Of a stretch of 64,000 bases of DNA, positions 8,347 through 17,673 are shown one piece after another. The DNA comes from Microbacterium yannicii PS01. GTDB lineage: Bacteria; Actinomycetota; Actinomycetes; Actinomycetales; Microbacteriaceae. The stretch spans positions 1 through 64,000 of the forward strand of contig NZ_CAJF01000014.1 of NCBI RefSeq assembly GCF_000304335.1, given 5' to 3'. Made by a program: the position numbers and the translations under genes. A model generated the notes under the pieces. The model was not told where the DNA came from and ran no database searches. It saw only the letters and a list, made by a program, of their open reading frames with translations. Positions within the stretch are counted from its first letter, which is position 1. Each line of letters starts with the position of its first letter.

Positions 8347-9425
8347 GCGCACGTCTGCACGTGGATCTCGGCGTCCTCGCCACGAACATCGCCCACGTCC
8401 GAGCCACTGTCGCTCCGGCCACCCTCATGCTGGTCGTGAAGGACGACGCCTACGGCCATGGGCTCGCGCCGGTCGTGGGTACCGCGTCCGCCGGCGGAGT
8501 CACCTGGTTCGGGGCGTTCGATGTCGCCACCGGTCTCGCAGTGCGCGCCGCGCTCAGCAAGGCGCCGGGTCGAAGACTTCACGCCTCGGCGCCGGAGGAG
8601 TCACGGGTCTTCGTCTGGATCGCGGCGACCGCCGATGAGCTCGCCGACGCCGTCGCGGCGCGACTGGACGTCGGCGTCGGCGACCCGGAGCTGCTCGAGG
8701 AGCTCGCCGCCGCCGCACGAGAGGCCGGGGCCGTCGCCCGCGTCCATCTGAAGATCGACACCGGTCTGCACCGCAACGGCGTGCGTCCGGAGGATTGGCC
8801 GGCGTTCGTCGCGCGTGCCGCGGAGCTCGAAGCGGCGGGCGTGATCGACGTCGCCGGAGTGTGGAGTCACATCGCCGAGGCGTCCGACGAAGAGGACGAC
8901 GCTGCGAGGCACCAGTACGAGCGCGCCCTGCAGGAGGCGGAGTCCGTGGGCCTCAAGCCGCAGGTACGACATCTCGCAGCCAGCGCCGCCGCGTTCGCGC
9001 GGCCCGAGTTCCGTTACGACATGGTCCGCGTGGGGGCCTTCTGCTACGGCATCCGCCCCGCAGGCGGACCCTCTGCCGCCGAGCTGGGTGTCGGCCCGGT
9101 GTCACGACTCGAGGCCGACGTGGTGGCGGTGGACGCCCGTGGCGTCACCATCGAGCTCGGGTCATTGGACGGCGTCCCGTCGTCGCTGGCGGATCGGGCG
9201 AGCGTGGGAACGCCCGCCGGTCCGCGCAGACTGCGCGAGATCGGCGGGCGTTCGGTGATCGACGCGTGGGACGGAGCCGCGGTCGGAGACCAGGTGACGA
9301 TCTACGGCCCCGGATCAGCGGGCGAAGGCTCTGCCACCGACCTCGCCGAGCTCATCGGCACGATCGGCGAAGAGATCGCGGTACGCGTGTCACCGCTCGT
9401 CCCACGCGTGTACTCGGGGGAGTGA
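8343..9425 (+). CDS. alr: Alanine racemase barrel partner with degenerate C-terminal domain
   Basis: A 360-residue fold-type III PLP enzyme. The barrel is intact, with the PLP lysine K33 in VVKDDAYGHG, VHLKIDTGLHRNG at 134-146, SAAAFARPEFRYDMVRVG, and the YGIRP loop. The C-terminal domain from about residue 253 lacks the GE-VSYG tyrosine segment, the GYADG segment and the RVSMD segment expected of alanine racemase. Known alanine racemases build each active site from the lysine of one subunit and the tyrosine of the other, so this protein and its upstream neighbour could complement each other in a heteromer making D-alanine. Its start overlaps the upstream stop (ATGA). Confidence 0.85.
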   Translation: MSARLHVDLGVLATNIAHVRATVAPATLMLVVKDDAYGHGLAPVVGTASAGGVTWFGAFDVATGLAVRAALSKAPGRRLHASAPEESRVFVWIAATADELADAVAARLDVGVGDPELLEELAAAAREAGAVARVHLKIDTGLHRNGVRPEDWPAFVARAAELEAAGVIDVAGVWSHIAEASDEEDDAARHQYERALQEAESVGLKPQVRHLAASAAAFARPEFRYDMVRVGAFCYGIRPAGGPSAAELGVGPVSRLEADVVAVDARGVTIELGSLDGVPSSLADRASVGTPAGPRRLREIGGRSVIDAWDGAAVGDQVTIYGPGSAGEGSATDLAELIGTIGEEIAVRVSPLVPRVYSGE

Positions 9426-9431
9426 AAGGCG

Positions 9432-9656
9432 TCAGACCGACTCGGCGAGGCGAGCCGTCTCGTCGTGCCATGAGGTGGCGACGGCGCGGAGCTTCTCTTC
9501 GTACTTGCGCCCGTGGTGGGCGCAGAAGAGCAGCTCGCTGCCGTTGACCTCGGCGGCGATGTAGGCCTGCGCGCCGCAGGAGTCGCATCGGTCGACCGCC
9601 GTGAGACGGTGTTCGAGAACGGCGCCCTGCTCGGTTGCTGTCGAAAGTGTGGTCAT
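9432..9656 (-). CDS. DUF7455-type small zinc-ribbon protein
   Basis: A 74-residue actinobacterial protein with C24xxC27 (DRCDSCGAQAY) and a second metal-binding cluster C45-H47-H48 (FCAHHGRKY), which together suggest one zinc site. The family is small, conserved near the principal sigma factor and topoisomerase genes, and of unknown function. The start at MTTLSTATEQ has a clear GAGGAGG upstream. It ends 6 bases from the alanine racemase stop, on the opposite strand. Confidence 0.8.
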   Translation of the reverse strand: MTTLSTATEQGAVLEHRLTAVDRCDSCGAQAYIAAEVNGSELLFCAHHGRKYEEKLRAVATSWHDETARLAESV

Positions 9657-9824
9657 ATCGGTGCCTCCTCGTATGCGTAGAACTCCGGTGCGGTCATGAA
9701 ATACAACCACGGGGATCATTCGAGAATGCCGGGAAGGCGCCACATTTCGCTGAGCGCGTACGCCCGCATCCCGAGATGCGTGTCGCCGCGGTCGCGTCGG
9801 CCGCCGCGATTACGATGGGAGATT

Positions 9825-11894
9825 GTGACCGCCGAGTACTCTGCCCATCATCTTCAGGTGCTCGAGGGCCTCGAGGCGGTTCGCAAGCGCCCCGGAATGT
9901 ACATCGGGTCGACCGACTCCCGCGGGCTGATGCACTGCCTCTGGGAGATCATCGACAACTCCGTCGATGAAGCGCTCGCCGGCCATGGCTCCCGCATCGA
10001 CGTCGTGCTCCACGCCGACGGCAGCGTCGAGGTGCGCGACCGTGCACGCGGCATTCCTGTCGACATCGAGCCGCGCACGGGGCTCTCCGGAGTCGAGGTG
10101 GTCTTCACCAAACTCCACGCCGGCGGCAAGTTCGGCGGAGGCTCGTACGCCGCGTCCGGCGGTCTCCACGGCGTCGGAGCCTCGGTGGTCAACGCGCTGT
10201 CCGAGCGGCTCGACGTCGAGGTGGACCGCGGCGGGAAGACCTGGGCGATGTCGTTCCACCGCGGCGAGCCCGGCATCTTCTCCAACGGCAAGCCCGACTC
10301 CACCTTCACGCCGTTCGAAGAGCGCAGTGAACTGCGCGCCGCCGGCCGCGCGGCGAAAGGCGTCACCGGGACGCGGATCCGCTACTGGGCCGACCGCCAG
10401 ATCTTCACGAAGGACGCGGCCTTCAACGTGCAGGAGCTCGAGCAGCGCGCACGGCAGACCGCGTTCCTCGTCCCCGGTCTCGAGATCGTCATCAGCGACG
10501 AGCGCGGCGAAGAGCCCGTCGAGACCAGCTACCGCTTCGACGGCGGCATCTCGGAGTTCGCCGAATTCCTCGCACCCGACAGCCCGATCACCGACACCTG
10601 GCGGCTCACCGGCTCGGGAACCTTCACCGAGACCATCCCGGTGCTGCAGCCGACCGGTGCCATGGTGGCCACCGAGGTCGAGCGCGAGTGTCACGTCGAC
10701 GTCGCCGTGCGATGGGGAACCGGGTACGAGACGGCGACGCGGTCCTTCGTCAACATCATCTCGACCCCGAAGGGCGGCACCCATCAGGCGGGCTTCGAGC
10801 TGGCGCTGATGAAGGTGCTCCGCACGCAGGTCGAGCAGAACGCCCGGCGGCTCAAGGTCGGCAACGACAAGCTCGAGAAGGACGATATCCTCGCGGGCCT
10901 CACCGCCGTGCTGACGGTGCGCCTTCCCGAGCCGCAGTTCGAAGGACAGACGAAGGAGGTCCTCGGCACTCCGGCGGTCCGCCAGATCGTCGCGAACGTC
11001 GTCACCCGCGAGCTGACGGCGCGATTCACGTCCTCCAAGCGCGACGACAAGGCGCAGACCGCACTCCTCCTCGACAAGGTCGTCGCCGAGATGAAGGCGC
11101 GCATCTCGGCCCGTACCCACAAAGAGACTCAGCGACGCAAGAACGCGCTCGAGTCCTCCTCCCTGCCGGCGAAGCTCGCGGACTGCAGATCCACCGAGGT
11201 CGGCGAGTCGGAGCTGTTCATCGTCGAGGGCGACTCCGCTCTCGGCACCGCCAAGCTGGCGCGCAACAGCGAGTACCAGGCGCTCCTGCCGATCCGAGGC
11301 AAGATCCTGAACGTCCAGAAGGCGTCGGTGAGCGACATGCTCTCGAACGCCGAGTGCGCCGCGATCATCCAGGTGATCGGCGCCGGCTCGGGGCGGTCGT
11401 TCGATCTCGAGACCGCACGCTACGGCAAGGTGATCCTGATGAGCGACGCGGATGTCGACGGCGCGCACATTCGCACCCTGCTGCTGACCCTCTTCTTCCG
11501 CTACATGCGCCCTCTCATCGAGGAGGGACGCGTCTTCGCCGCCGTCCCGCCGTTGCACCGGGTGGTGGTGATGAACCCCGGTACGAAGCCGAACGAGACC
11601 ATCTACACCTACTCGGAGCAGGAGCTGCATGCGCTGCTGACCAAGCTCACGAAGGCCGGCAAGCGCTGGCAGGAGCCCGTGCAGCGCTACAAGGGGCTCG
11701 GCGAGATGGACGCCGATCAGCTCGCGACGACGACCATGGACCGCGCCGGCCGCACCTTGCGGCGCGTGCGGATGACGGATGCCGAGGCCGCGGCATCCGT
11801 CTTCGAACTGCTCATGGGCAACGACGTCGCGCCCCGCAAGGAGTTCATCGTGGACTCCAGCGACCGCCTCGCGCGCGAACGCATCGACGCCTGA
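9825..11894 (+). CDS. parE: DNA topoisomerase IV subunit B (ParE-type, GyrB paralogue)
   Basis: A 689-residue type IIA topoisomerase ATPase subunit. GHKL motifs are EIIDNSVDEALAGH and GGLHGVGASVVNAL. The TOPRIM domain has EGDSALGTAK and DADVDGAHIRTL. The start chosen is the GTG at 9825 (VTAEYSAHHLQVLEG), with GGGAGA 2 bases upstream. An in-frame frame extends upstream but looks non-coding. It converges on the parC-like gene. The location two genes from rpoD matches the second gyrase-like pair beside hrdB in Streptomyces, which supports topoisomerase IV rather than gyrase. Confidence 0.9.
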   Translation: MTAEYSAHHLQVLEGLEAVRKRPGMYIGSTDSRGLMHCLWEIIDNSVDEALAGHGSRIDVVLHADGSVEVRDRARGIPVDIEPRTGLSGVEVVFTKLHAGGKFGGGSYAASGGLHGVGASVVNALSERLDVEVDRGGKTWAMSFHRGEPGIFSNGKPDSTFTPFEERSELRAAGRAAKGVTGTRIRYWADRQIFTKDAAFNVQELEQRARQTAFLVPGLEIVISDERGEEPVETSYRFDGGISEFAEFLAPDSPITDTWRLTGSGTFTETIPVLQPTGAMVATEVERECHVDVAVRWGTGYETATRSFVNIISTPKGGTHQAGFELALMKVLRTQVEQNARRLKVGNDKLEKDDILAGLTAVLTVRLPEPQFEGQTKEVLGTPAVRQIVANVVTRELTARFTSSKRDDKAQTALLLDKVVAEMKARISARTHKETQRRKNALESSSLPAKLADCRSTEVGESELFIVEGDSALGTAKLARNSEYQALLPIRGKILNVQKASVSDMLSNAECAAIIQVIGAGSGRSFDLETARYGKVILMSDADVDGAHIRTLLLTLFFRYMRPLIEEGRVFAAVPPLHRVVVMNPGTKPNETIYTYSEQELHALLTKLTKAGKRWQEPVQRYKGLGEMDADQLATTTMDRAGRTLRRVRMTDAEAAASVFELLMGNDVAPRKEFIVDSSDRLARERIDA

Positions 11895-11956
11895 CGAAGC
11901 CGGGGCCAGCCCGGCGCCGACGCACGCCGGAGGCGAGGTCTGACGGACGCCGATGC

Positions 11957-14416
11957 CTAGCGGACGCCGGTGCCCACGGCGCCGATGACGCCGTCGAGCG
12001 GCACCCCGGACGCGTCGCGCTTCGCACCGGACGCCGGCAGCGCACGCGTGGCGCCGTCGGAACCCACCGCGCGGGGGTCGGTGCCCACCCACGCCAGCGT
12101 GAGCGCGTCCTCGCCCTTCAAGAACCGGTGAGCCCGGACTCCGCCGGTCGCGCGGCCCTTCGCGGGGAACTCGCTGAAGAGCGAGACCTTGCCGCTGCCG
12201 GGATCAGCGCCCGCCAGCGCCGTCGTCGAGCCGGCGACGGTGACGACGATCGCGTCGAAGTCCGAGGGTCCGACGACGTGGAACGAGATCACCTGCGCGC
12301 CCTCGGTCAGCCGGATTCCGGCCATGCCGCCGGCCGACCGCCCTTGCGGGCGCACCGAGGAGGCGTCGAACCGCAGCAGCTGTGCATCGCTGGCCACGAA
12401 GACGAGCTCCGCGCCGTCGGAGGCGGGCGCGGCGCCGATGACGTGGTCGCCGTCGCGCAGGGAGATGATCTCGATGTCGTGCTTGGGTCCGAGCTCCGTC
12501 GCCGCGACGCGCTTCACGATGCCCTGCTGCGTGCCGATCGCGATCGGCGGCGACTCGACGAGGGGGACGATCGCGACGATGTGCTCGCCGCCGGAGAGCC
12601 CCAGGTACTGATCAGCGCGCGTACCCGCCGCCAGCTGGACGGAGTTGCCCGGTACGGACGGCAGATCCACGGGTGAGAATCGGATGAGTCGGCCGGCGCT
12701 CGTGACGGCTCCGACGTCGCCGCGCGTGGTCGTGTCGACCGCGGAACGGATCGCGTCATGCTTCGAGCGGCGCGCGGGAGGCACGATCCCGCCGGCGGCG
12801 CCCTCGGCGGTGAGGTCCGCGCGGACCATGCGGCCGGTGGCCGAGAGGAACACACGGCAGGGCGCGTCGGCGATCTGGAGGTCGGCCGCCACGGCGGCGG
12901 CGCGGGAGCGGGGCGTGACGGGTCCGCCGTTGAGCAGCAGCGTGCGCCGGGGAGTGCCGAACTGCTCCGCTGCGGCGTCCAGCTCCCGTGCGACCTGCGC
13001 CCTCAGCAGCACGTCGCTCGCGAGCAGGGTCTCGAGCTCCGCGATCTCGGCCTTCAGCTTGTCGCGTTCCGCCTCGAGCTCGATCCGCGAGAACTTCGTG
13101 AGCCGCCTCAGCCGCAGCTCGAGGATGTACTCGGCCTGCAGGTCGGTCAGGTCGAACACGTCCATCAGGCGGGTGCGGGCCTGCTCGCCGTCGTCGGACG
13201 TGCGGATGACCTGGATGACCTCGTCGATGTCGAGGATCGCGATCAGGAGGCCCTCGACGAGGTGCAGCCGCTCCTTCCGCCGCGCCAGCCGGAACTGGCT
13301 GCGCCGCGTGACGACCCTGAGTCGATGGTCGAGGTAGACCCGGAGAAGCTCCTTGAGTCCCAGGGTCTGCGGCTGCCCCTCGACGAGGGCGACGTTGTTG
13401 ATGCTGAACGAATCCTCGAGCGGAGTCAGCCGGTAGAGGTGCTCGAGGACGGCCTGCGGGTCGAACCCGGTCTTGATGCCGATGACGAGCCGCAGACCCT
13501 TGTGCCGGTCGGTGAGGTCGGTCACGTCGGCGATGCCCTGGAGCTTCTTCGCGTTGACGGCGTCCTTGATCTTCTCGATGATCCGCTCGGGACCCACGAG
13601 ATACGGCAGCTCGGTCACCACGAGACCGGTGCGACGCGGACCCAGCGGTTCGACCGCGACCTTGGCACGGGTGCGGAAGCTGCCGCGACCGGTGGCATAG
13701 GCGTCCTTGATGCCGTCGACCCCCACGATGATCCCGCCGCCCGGAAGATCCGGGCCCGGGACGTACTCCATGAGCTCTTCGACGGTCGCATCCGGATTCT
13801 CGAGCAGGTGCGTCGCAGCGCCGACGACCTCGATGAGATTGTGCGGGGCCATGTTCGTCGCCATGCCGACCGCGATACCGGTGGTGCCGTTGACGAGCAG
13901 GTTCGGGAACGCGGCGGGCAGCACCTCGGGCTGCTGGAACTGCCCGTCGTAGTTCGGGATGAAATCGACGACGTCCTCGTCGAGGTTCTCCGTAAGCGCG
14001 AGGGCGGAGGGAGCCAGCCGGGCCTCCGTATAGCGCGCGGCGGCCGGACCGTCGTCGAGCGAGCCGAAGTTGCCGTGCCCGTCGACCAGTGCGACGCGCA
14101 GCGAGAACGGCTGCGCGAGCCGGACCAGCGCGTCGTAGATGGGCGCGTCGCCGTGCGGATGCAGCTTTCCCATCACCTCGCCGACCACGCGCGCGCTCTT
14201 GACGTGACCGCGGTCGGGCCGCAAGCCCATGTCGGCCATCTGGAAGAGAATGCGCCGCTGCACCGGTTTGAGGCCGTCTCGCGCGTCGGGGAGCGCGCGA
14301 GAGTAGATCACGGAGTACGCGTACTCGAGGAACGACGTCTGCATCTCGGACGAGACGTCGATGTCTTCGATGCGGCCGTGGTCGGCGGGTACGGAGTCGG
14401 TGCGGGAAGCGGGCAT
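11957..14416 (-). CDS. parC: DNA topoisomerase IV subunit A (ParC-type, GyrA paralogue)
   Basis: An 819-residue breakage-reunion subunit with the catalytic tyrosine Y129 in AAARYTEARL. The quinolone-resistance region reads HPHGDAPIYDAL at residues 86-97, with alanine (A91) at the position equivalent to E. coli GyrA Ser83 and D95 at the Asp87 position. A coiled-coil segment lies around residues 440-490 (RIELEAERDKLKAEIAELE) and a six-bladed C-terminal wrapping domain follows. It converges with parE, 62 bases apart with no clear terminator between them. Together they decatenate daughter chromosomes. Confidence 0.92.
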   Translation of the reverse strand: MPASRTDSVPADHGRIEDIDVSSEMQTSFLEYAYSVIYSRALPDARDGLKPVQRRILFQMADMGLRPDRGHVKSARVVGEVMGKLHPHGDAPIYDALVRLAQPFSLRVALVDGHGNFGSLDDGPAAARYTEARLAPSALALTENLDEDVVDFIPNYDGQFQQPEVLPAAFPNLLVNGTTGIAVGMATNMAPHNLIEVVGAATHLLENPDATVEELMEYVPGPDLPGGGIIVGVDGIKDAYATGRGSFRTRAKVAVEPLGPRRTGLVVTELPYLVGPERIIEKIKDAVNAKKLQGIADVTDLTDRHKGLRLVIGIKTGFDPQAVLEHLYRLTPLEDSFSINNVALVEGQPQTLGLKELLRVYLDHRLRVVTRRSQFRLARRKERLHLVEGLLIAILDIDEVIQVIRTSDDGEQARTRLMDVFDLTDLQAEYILELRLRRLTKFSRIELEAERDKLKAEIAELETLLASDVLLRAQVARELDAAAEQFGTPRRTLLLNGGPVTPRSRAAAVAADLQIADAPCRVFLSATGRMVRADLTAEGAAGGIVPPARRSKHDAIRSAVDTTTRGDVGAVTSAGRLIRFSPVDLPSVPGNSVQLAAGTRADQYLGLSGGEHIVAIVPLVESPPIAIGTQQGIVKRVAATELGPKHDIEIISLRDGDHVIGAAPASDGAELVFVASDAQLLRFDASSVRPQGRSAGGMAGIRLTEGAQVISFHVVGPSDFDAIVVTVAGSTTALAGADPGSGKVSLFSEFPAKGRATGGVRAHRFLKGEDALTLAWVGTDPRAVGSDGATRALPASGAKRDASGVPLDGVIGAVGTGVR

Positions 14417-14484
14417 AGACGAATGAGGCCTCGGGTGACGGCGGAGCGGCGGGGGCCTCCAGGCGGTGTGCGAGACTGGCCCCG

Positions 14485-15600
14485 ATGTCCCTCAGCCTAC
14501 CTGCGGACCCGCCGAGCGCCCGGAGCCTGACCCGTGTCGTGCCCGAGATGTCGGCGGCGCTCGACGGACGCTCCGAGTGGTTCGCGCCCGCGCGGAGCGC
14601 GATCGTGTGGGTGCTGGACGGCCTCGGCGCGCACAACCTCACGACGCGCGCCGGTCATGCCCGCTTCCTCTCGGAGGCGCGTTCGAAGAAGGATGCCGCG
14701 CGCACGGTGTTCCCCTCGACGACCGCGGCCGCGCTCACGAGTCTCCTGACCGGCGTGCTGCCTGGCCAGCACGGGATCGTCGGCTACCGAGCGCGCGTTC
14801 CCGGCACGGACGAGGTCGTCAATCAGCTGCGCGGCTGGGACACGGATGGACTCGATCTGTCCTTCCAGCGCGCCGCTCCGCTGTCCACGACGCTCGGGCG
14901 GCCCTTCTTCGCCGTCTCCCGGCAGGAGTACGAGGGCACCGGCTTCACCGCCGCCACGCTGCCTGGTGCGAAGTTTCACGGAATCGATGATCTGGGGGAT
15001 CGCGTCCGCGCGGCCGCCGACCTCGCCGCGCGGCATCCGGGATCTCTCGTGTATCTGTACGCGCCGGATCTCGACGGAATCGGGCACAAGCGCGGGTGGG
15101 AGTCGGACGAGTGGGTGGCGGTGCTGGAGACGGTGGATGCCGCGGCCCGCACTCTGGCCGCGGCGCTGGCGCCCGGAACCGGCGTCGTGGTGACGTCCGA
15201 CCACGGCATGGTCGACGTCCCCCGCCACCGGCACGTCCTGCTCGGCGAGGGGGACCCCCTGCTCGAGGGCGTCAGGCTGATCGGCGGCGAGCCCCGGATG
15301 CTGCACCTGTATGCGGAGCCCGGGCAGGGCGCCGGCGTCCTCGAGCGCTGGCGCGCCGCAGAGTCGTCACGATCCTGGGTGATCGCCCGCGACGAGCTCG
15401 TCGTGTCGGGTCTGCTGGGCGCGGTGGCGCCGGAGGTGATCGAGCGGATCGGCGATGTCCTCGTCGCACCGCGGGCCGGCATCGCGTACTACGACGACCG
15501 GCTCACCGACAAGGCTCCCCAGAAGATGGTCGGGCAGCACGGCTCGCTCACCGACGAGGAGCGGATCGTCCCGCTGATCCGCCTCGGCGCGTTCGCCTGA
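14485..15600 (+). CDS. Alkaline phosphatase family protein (type I phosphodiesterase/nucleotide pyrophosphatase)
   Basis: A 371-residue metal-dependent phosphodiesterase/pyrophosphatase fold. The metal-binding and nucleophile region is IVWVLDGLGAHNL followed by VFPSTTAAALTSLLTG, where the threonine in PSTT is the likely nucleophile. Other metal ligands appear in YLYAPDLDGIGHKRG and TSDHGMVD. No signal peptide is visible, so it is likely cytosolic. The substrate is unknown. The gene is divergent from parC, and its stop lies 4 bases from the sepH stop on the other strand. Confidence 0.85.
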   Translation: MSLSLPADPPSARSLTRVVPEMSAALDGRSEWFAPARSAIVWVLDGLGAHNLTTRAGHARFLSEARSKKDAARTVFPSTTAAALTSLLTGVLPGQHGIVGYRARVPGTDEVVNQLRGWDTDGLDLSFQRAAPLSTTLGRPFFAVSRQEYEGTGFTAATLPGAKFHGIDDLGDRVRAAADLAARHPGSLVYLYAPDLDGIGHKRGWESDEWVAVLETVDAAARTLAAALAPGTGVVVTSDHGMVDVPRHRHVLLGEGDPLLEGVRLIGGEPRMLHLYAEPGQGAGVLERWRAAESSRSWVIARDELVVSGLLGAVAPEVIERIGDVLVAPRAGIAYYDDRLTDKAPQKMVGQHGSLTDEERIVPLIRLGAFA

Positions 15601-15604
15601 CGCG

Positions 15605-16657
15605 TCAGTCGTCGGAGCGGGCCCCGAAGACGATCTCGTCCCACGACGGCATCGAGGGACGTCCCTTTCGCCGACCGGCCTCGGCGACCGCTGAGGGCGC
15701 GGCGGGGTAGTCCGGGGCCGGCGTGGGCTCGTCGGCGTCGTCGTCCGTCGTGGACGCGTCGTAGCCCGGCTCGAGCGCATCGAAAAGGGCGACCGGCGCG
15801 GCGCCGCGTGCGGGAGAAGCCGCTGGCTCGTCGAGGCCGGGAAGCGGCTCGCGCTGACCTCGGCGACGACGCAGCGCTTCGAGCAGGTCGGCCGTCTCGG
15901 CCGAGGTCACGATCGGCTCGTTGGCGCGCTTGATGGCGGCCTCCTGCACCGCCGGCGCGGTGGGGGAGGGAAGGTCCGGCGACTCGAGATCCGCCTCAGG
16001 GAGATGGCGCGGGCCGAACGCACCGCTGTCGAAGCGCGAGTCGTCCTTCGCGGGAACGCTGTCCAGAGCGCGCAGCCGCGGAATCAGGCCCTCGGGAAGG
16101 GAACCCTGACGCGACAGCTGAATGGCGTCGGTGTTGAGCGGCGACAGTGTGCTGCGGCGAGGATCGAAACCCCACCGGGCGTCGTGGTCGACGTCGTTCG
16201 CGGTGAACTCGAGCTTCACGATCCAGCCCGTGGGCTCTTTCCAGCTCGTCCAGCGCTCACCGGTCGATCCCGCTTCCGCGAGCTTCCCGCGCACCGCCGA
16301 CCCGAACGTCGCGTGCCCATCGCCCTCCAGATCTCCACCGAGGAGAACGGGAACCGCGAGCGCCTGGCCGACGATGTGCTCGCGCTCGGCCAGGACGGGG
16401 CCCTCGAACCGCACGATGTCTTCGACGCGCGCGCCGAGAAGCTCGGCGACCTCCCGAGCCGAGAGCCCGGCGCGGATGTGCGATTGGATCTCGCGGGGAC
16501 TCGGCCGGGACGCATTCGCGTCGACGTCCCGTTCCCGGCGTGCTTTGCGCAGTTCCGCGCGCAGCACATCGTTGACGGCGAGCGAGAATCTCTCGCCAGA
16601 GTCGGTCGCCAGGATGAGCTTGTCGTCCTCGGTGCCGATGACCTTGAGCTGTTCCAT
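15605..16657 (-). CDS. sepH: Septation protein SepH
   Basis: A 350-residue FtsZ-associated division protein of actinobacteria (former DUF3071). The N-terminal DUF3071 domain includes a helix-turn-helix-like segment around residues 52-95 (SPREIQSHIRAGLSAREVAELLG). The middle is low-complexity. The conserved C-terminal tail RPSMPSWDEIVFG is present. In Streptomyces and Mycobacterium SepH stimulates FtsZ filament assembly. The ATG has GGAGGGG upstream. Confidence 0.93.
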   Translation of the reverse strand: MEQLKVIGTEDDKLILATDSGERFSLAVNDVLRAELRKARRERDVDANASRPSPREIQSHIRAGLSAREVAELLGARVEDIVRFEGPVLAEREHIVGQALAVPVLLGGDLEGDGHATFGSAVRGKLAEAGSTGERWTSWKEPTGWIVKLEFTANDVDHDARWGFDPRRSTLSPLNTDAIQLSRQGSLPEGLIPRLRALDSVPAKDDSRFDSGAFGPRHLPEADLESPDLPSPTAPAVQEAAIKRANEPIVTSAETADLLEALRRRRGQREPLPGLDEPAASPARGAAPVALFDALEPGYDASTTDDDADEPTPAPDYPAAPSAVAEAGRRKGRPSMPSWDEIVFGARSDD

Positions 16658-16782
16658 GCGAAACGCCCCTCCGATCCTGCCTGTGCGCCCATGGTGTCAC
16701 AGCGCATCGCGTGCGCCGGGAATATCCAGCGCGTGGCGCGAGTTTCATGGCAACGCACGAGCGAGACGCAACCGGAATGCAT

Positions 16783-16811
16783 TTGCAAAAGGGGATCCGG
16801 TCGTGCAAACT
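16783..16811 (+). promoter_or_regulatory. Sigma-70-type promoter for the DUF4193 gene
   Basis: TTGCAA at 16783-16788, a 17-base spacer and CAAACT at 16806-16811 fit a housekeeping promoter. It lies about 58 bases before the DUF4193 start, in the 211-base region between divergent sepH and DUF4193. Nothing else clear is seen there. Confidence 0.55.
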
Positions 16812-16868
16812 ATCGCCGCCCGTAAGGGCACGCGCAACCCGCCTTACCCGGAAGTAGGACCCTCACGC

Positions 16869-17162
16869 ATGGCCACCGATTACGACGCCCCCCGCAAGAC
16901 CGAGGATGACAGCGAGTCGATCGAGGCGCTCAAGGAGCGCGTTCCCGACAAGCTCTCGGGCGCGGTCGACGTGGAGGACGCCGACAACCCGTCGGGCTTC
17001 GAGCTGCCGGGTGCCGACCTGTCGGACCTCGAGCTCGACGTCGTCGTGCTGCCGCCGCAGGAGGACGAGTTCACCTGTTCGAACTGCTTCCTCGTGAAGC
17101 ACCGCTCGCAGCTCGATCACGACACCGCCGACGGGCCTATCTGCGCGGAGTGCTCCGCGTAG
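16869..17162 (+). CDS. DUF4193 domain protein
   Basis: A 97-residue acidic actinobacterial protein of unknown function. It ends in a small zinc ribbon with FTCSNCFLVKHRSQLD and a final CAECSA, giving two CxxC pairs. The protein is conserved near dut, DUF3093 and DUF3710 genes across actinobacteria. Its 3' end overlaps the converging DUF3093 gene by 26 bases. Confidence 0.9.
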   Translation: MATDYDAPRKTEDDSESIEALKERVPDKLSGAVDVEDADNPSGFELPGADLSDLELDVVVLPPQEDEFTCSNCFLVKHRSQLDHDTADGPICAECSA

Positions 17163-17661
17163 CCTGCGCCTGTCGCACTGCAGCGGCGAGACGATCCGGC
17201 GTCCGCGACGAGATCGTCCACGCCGCTGTCGGATCGTCGGGGTCGGTCACCGGAAGCACGACCACCCCGTCGATCCCGCCGCGGATCAGATGCCATCCCC
17301 GCGGATCCAGCCCCGCCCCTCGCGCGTGACGCGCGGCATCGCCCGTATGGACCTCGGGAGCGCCGAGGAATTCGACGCCGATGTGCGCACGGCCCGCCCG
17401 CAGCTCCCCGCCATCGACCTCGAGGATCGGCGACGTCAGCACGAGCAGTCCCACGATCGCGATCCCCACAGCGGCCCCGGCCACCAGGGCTATCGTGGTG
17501 TCGAACGGCGAGAGCACGAGGGCTGCCATGGGGGCCGTGACGGCCGCGGCGCACAGGATCCACAGCGACGGACCCAGCCGCTCTCGATAGCGGGGCCGCT
17601 CCCTGCGGCCGCGGGGCTCGGGATGGCCGCCGGACCCGGCATGACGCGCTGTCTTCTGCAT
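17137..17661 (-). CDS. DUF3093 membrane protein
   Basis: A 174-residue protein with two adjacent membrane segments at about residues 32-50 and 57-75, followed by a soluble domain (EVDGGELRAGRAHIGVEFLG). DUF3093 is an actinobacterial family of unknown function, usually divergent from dut as here. The start at MQKTARHAGS lies 12 bases from the dut start on the opposite strand, so the two promoters must overlap the coding starts. Confidence 0.85.
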   Translation of the reverse strand: MQKTARHAGSGGHPEPRGRRERPRYRERLGPSLWILCAAAVTAPMAALVLSPFDTTIALVAGAAVGIAIVGLLVLTSPILEVDGGELRAGRAHIGVEFLGAPEVHTGDAARHARGAGLDPRGWHLIRGGIDGVVVLPVTDPDDPTAAWTISSRTPDRLAAAVRQAQATRSTPRR

Positions 17662-17673
17662 TACCCTCGTTGG

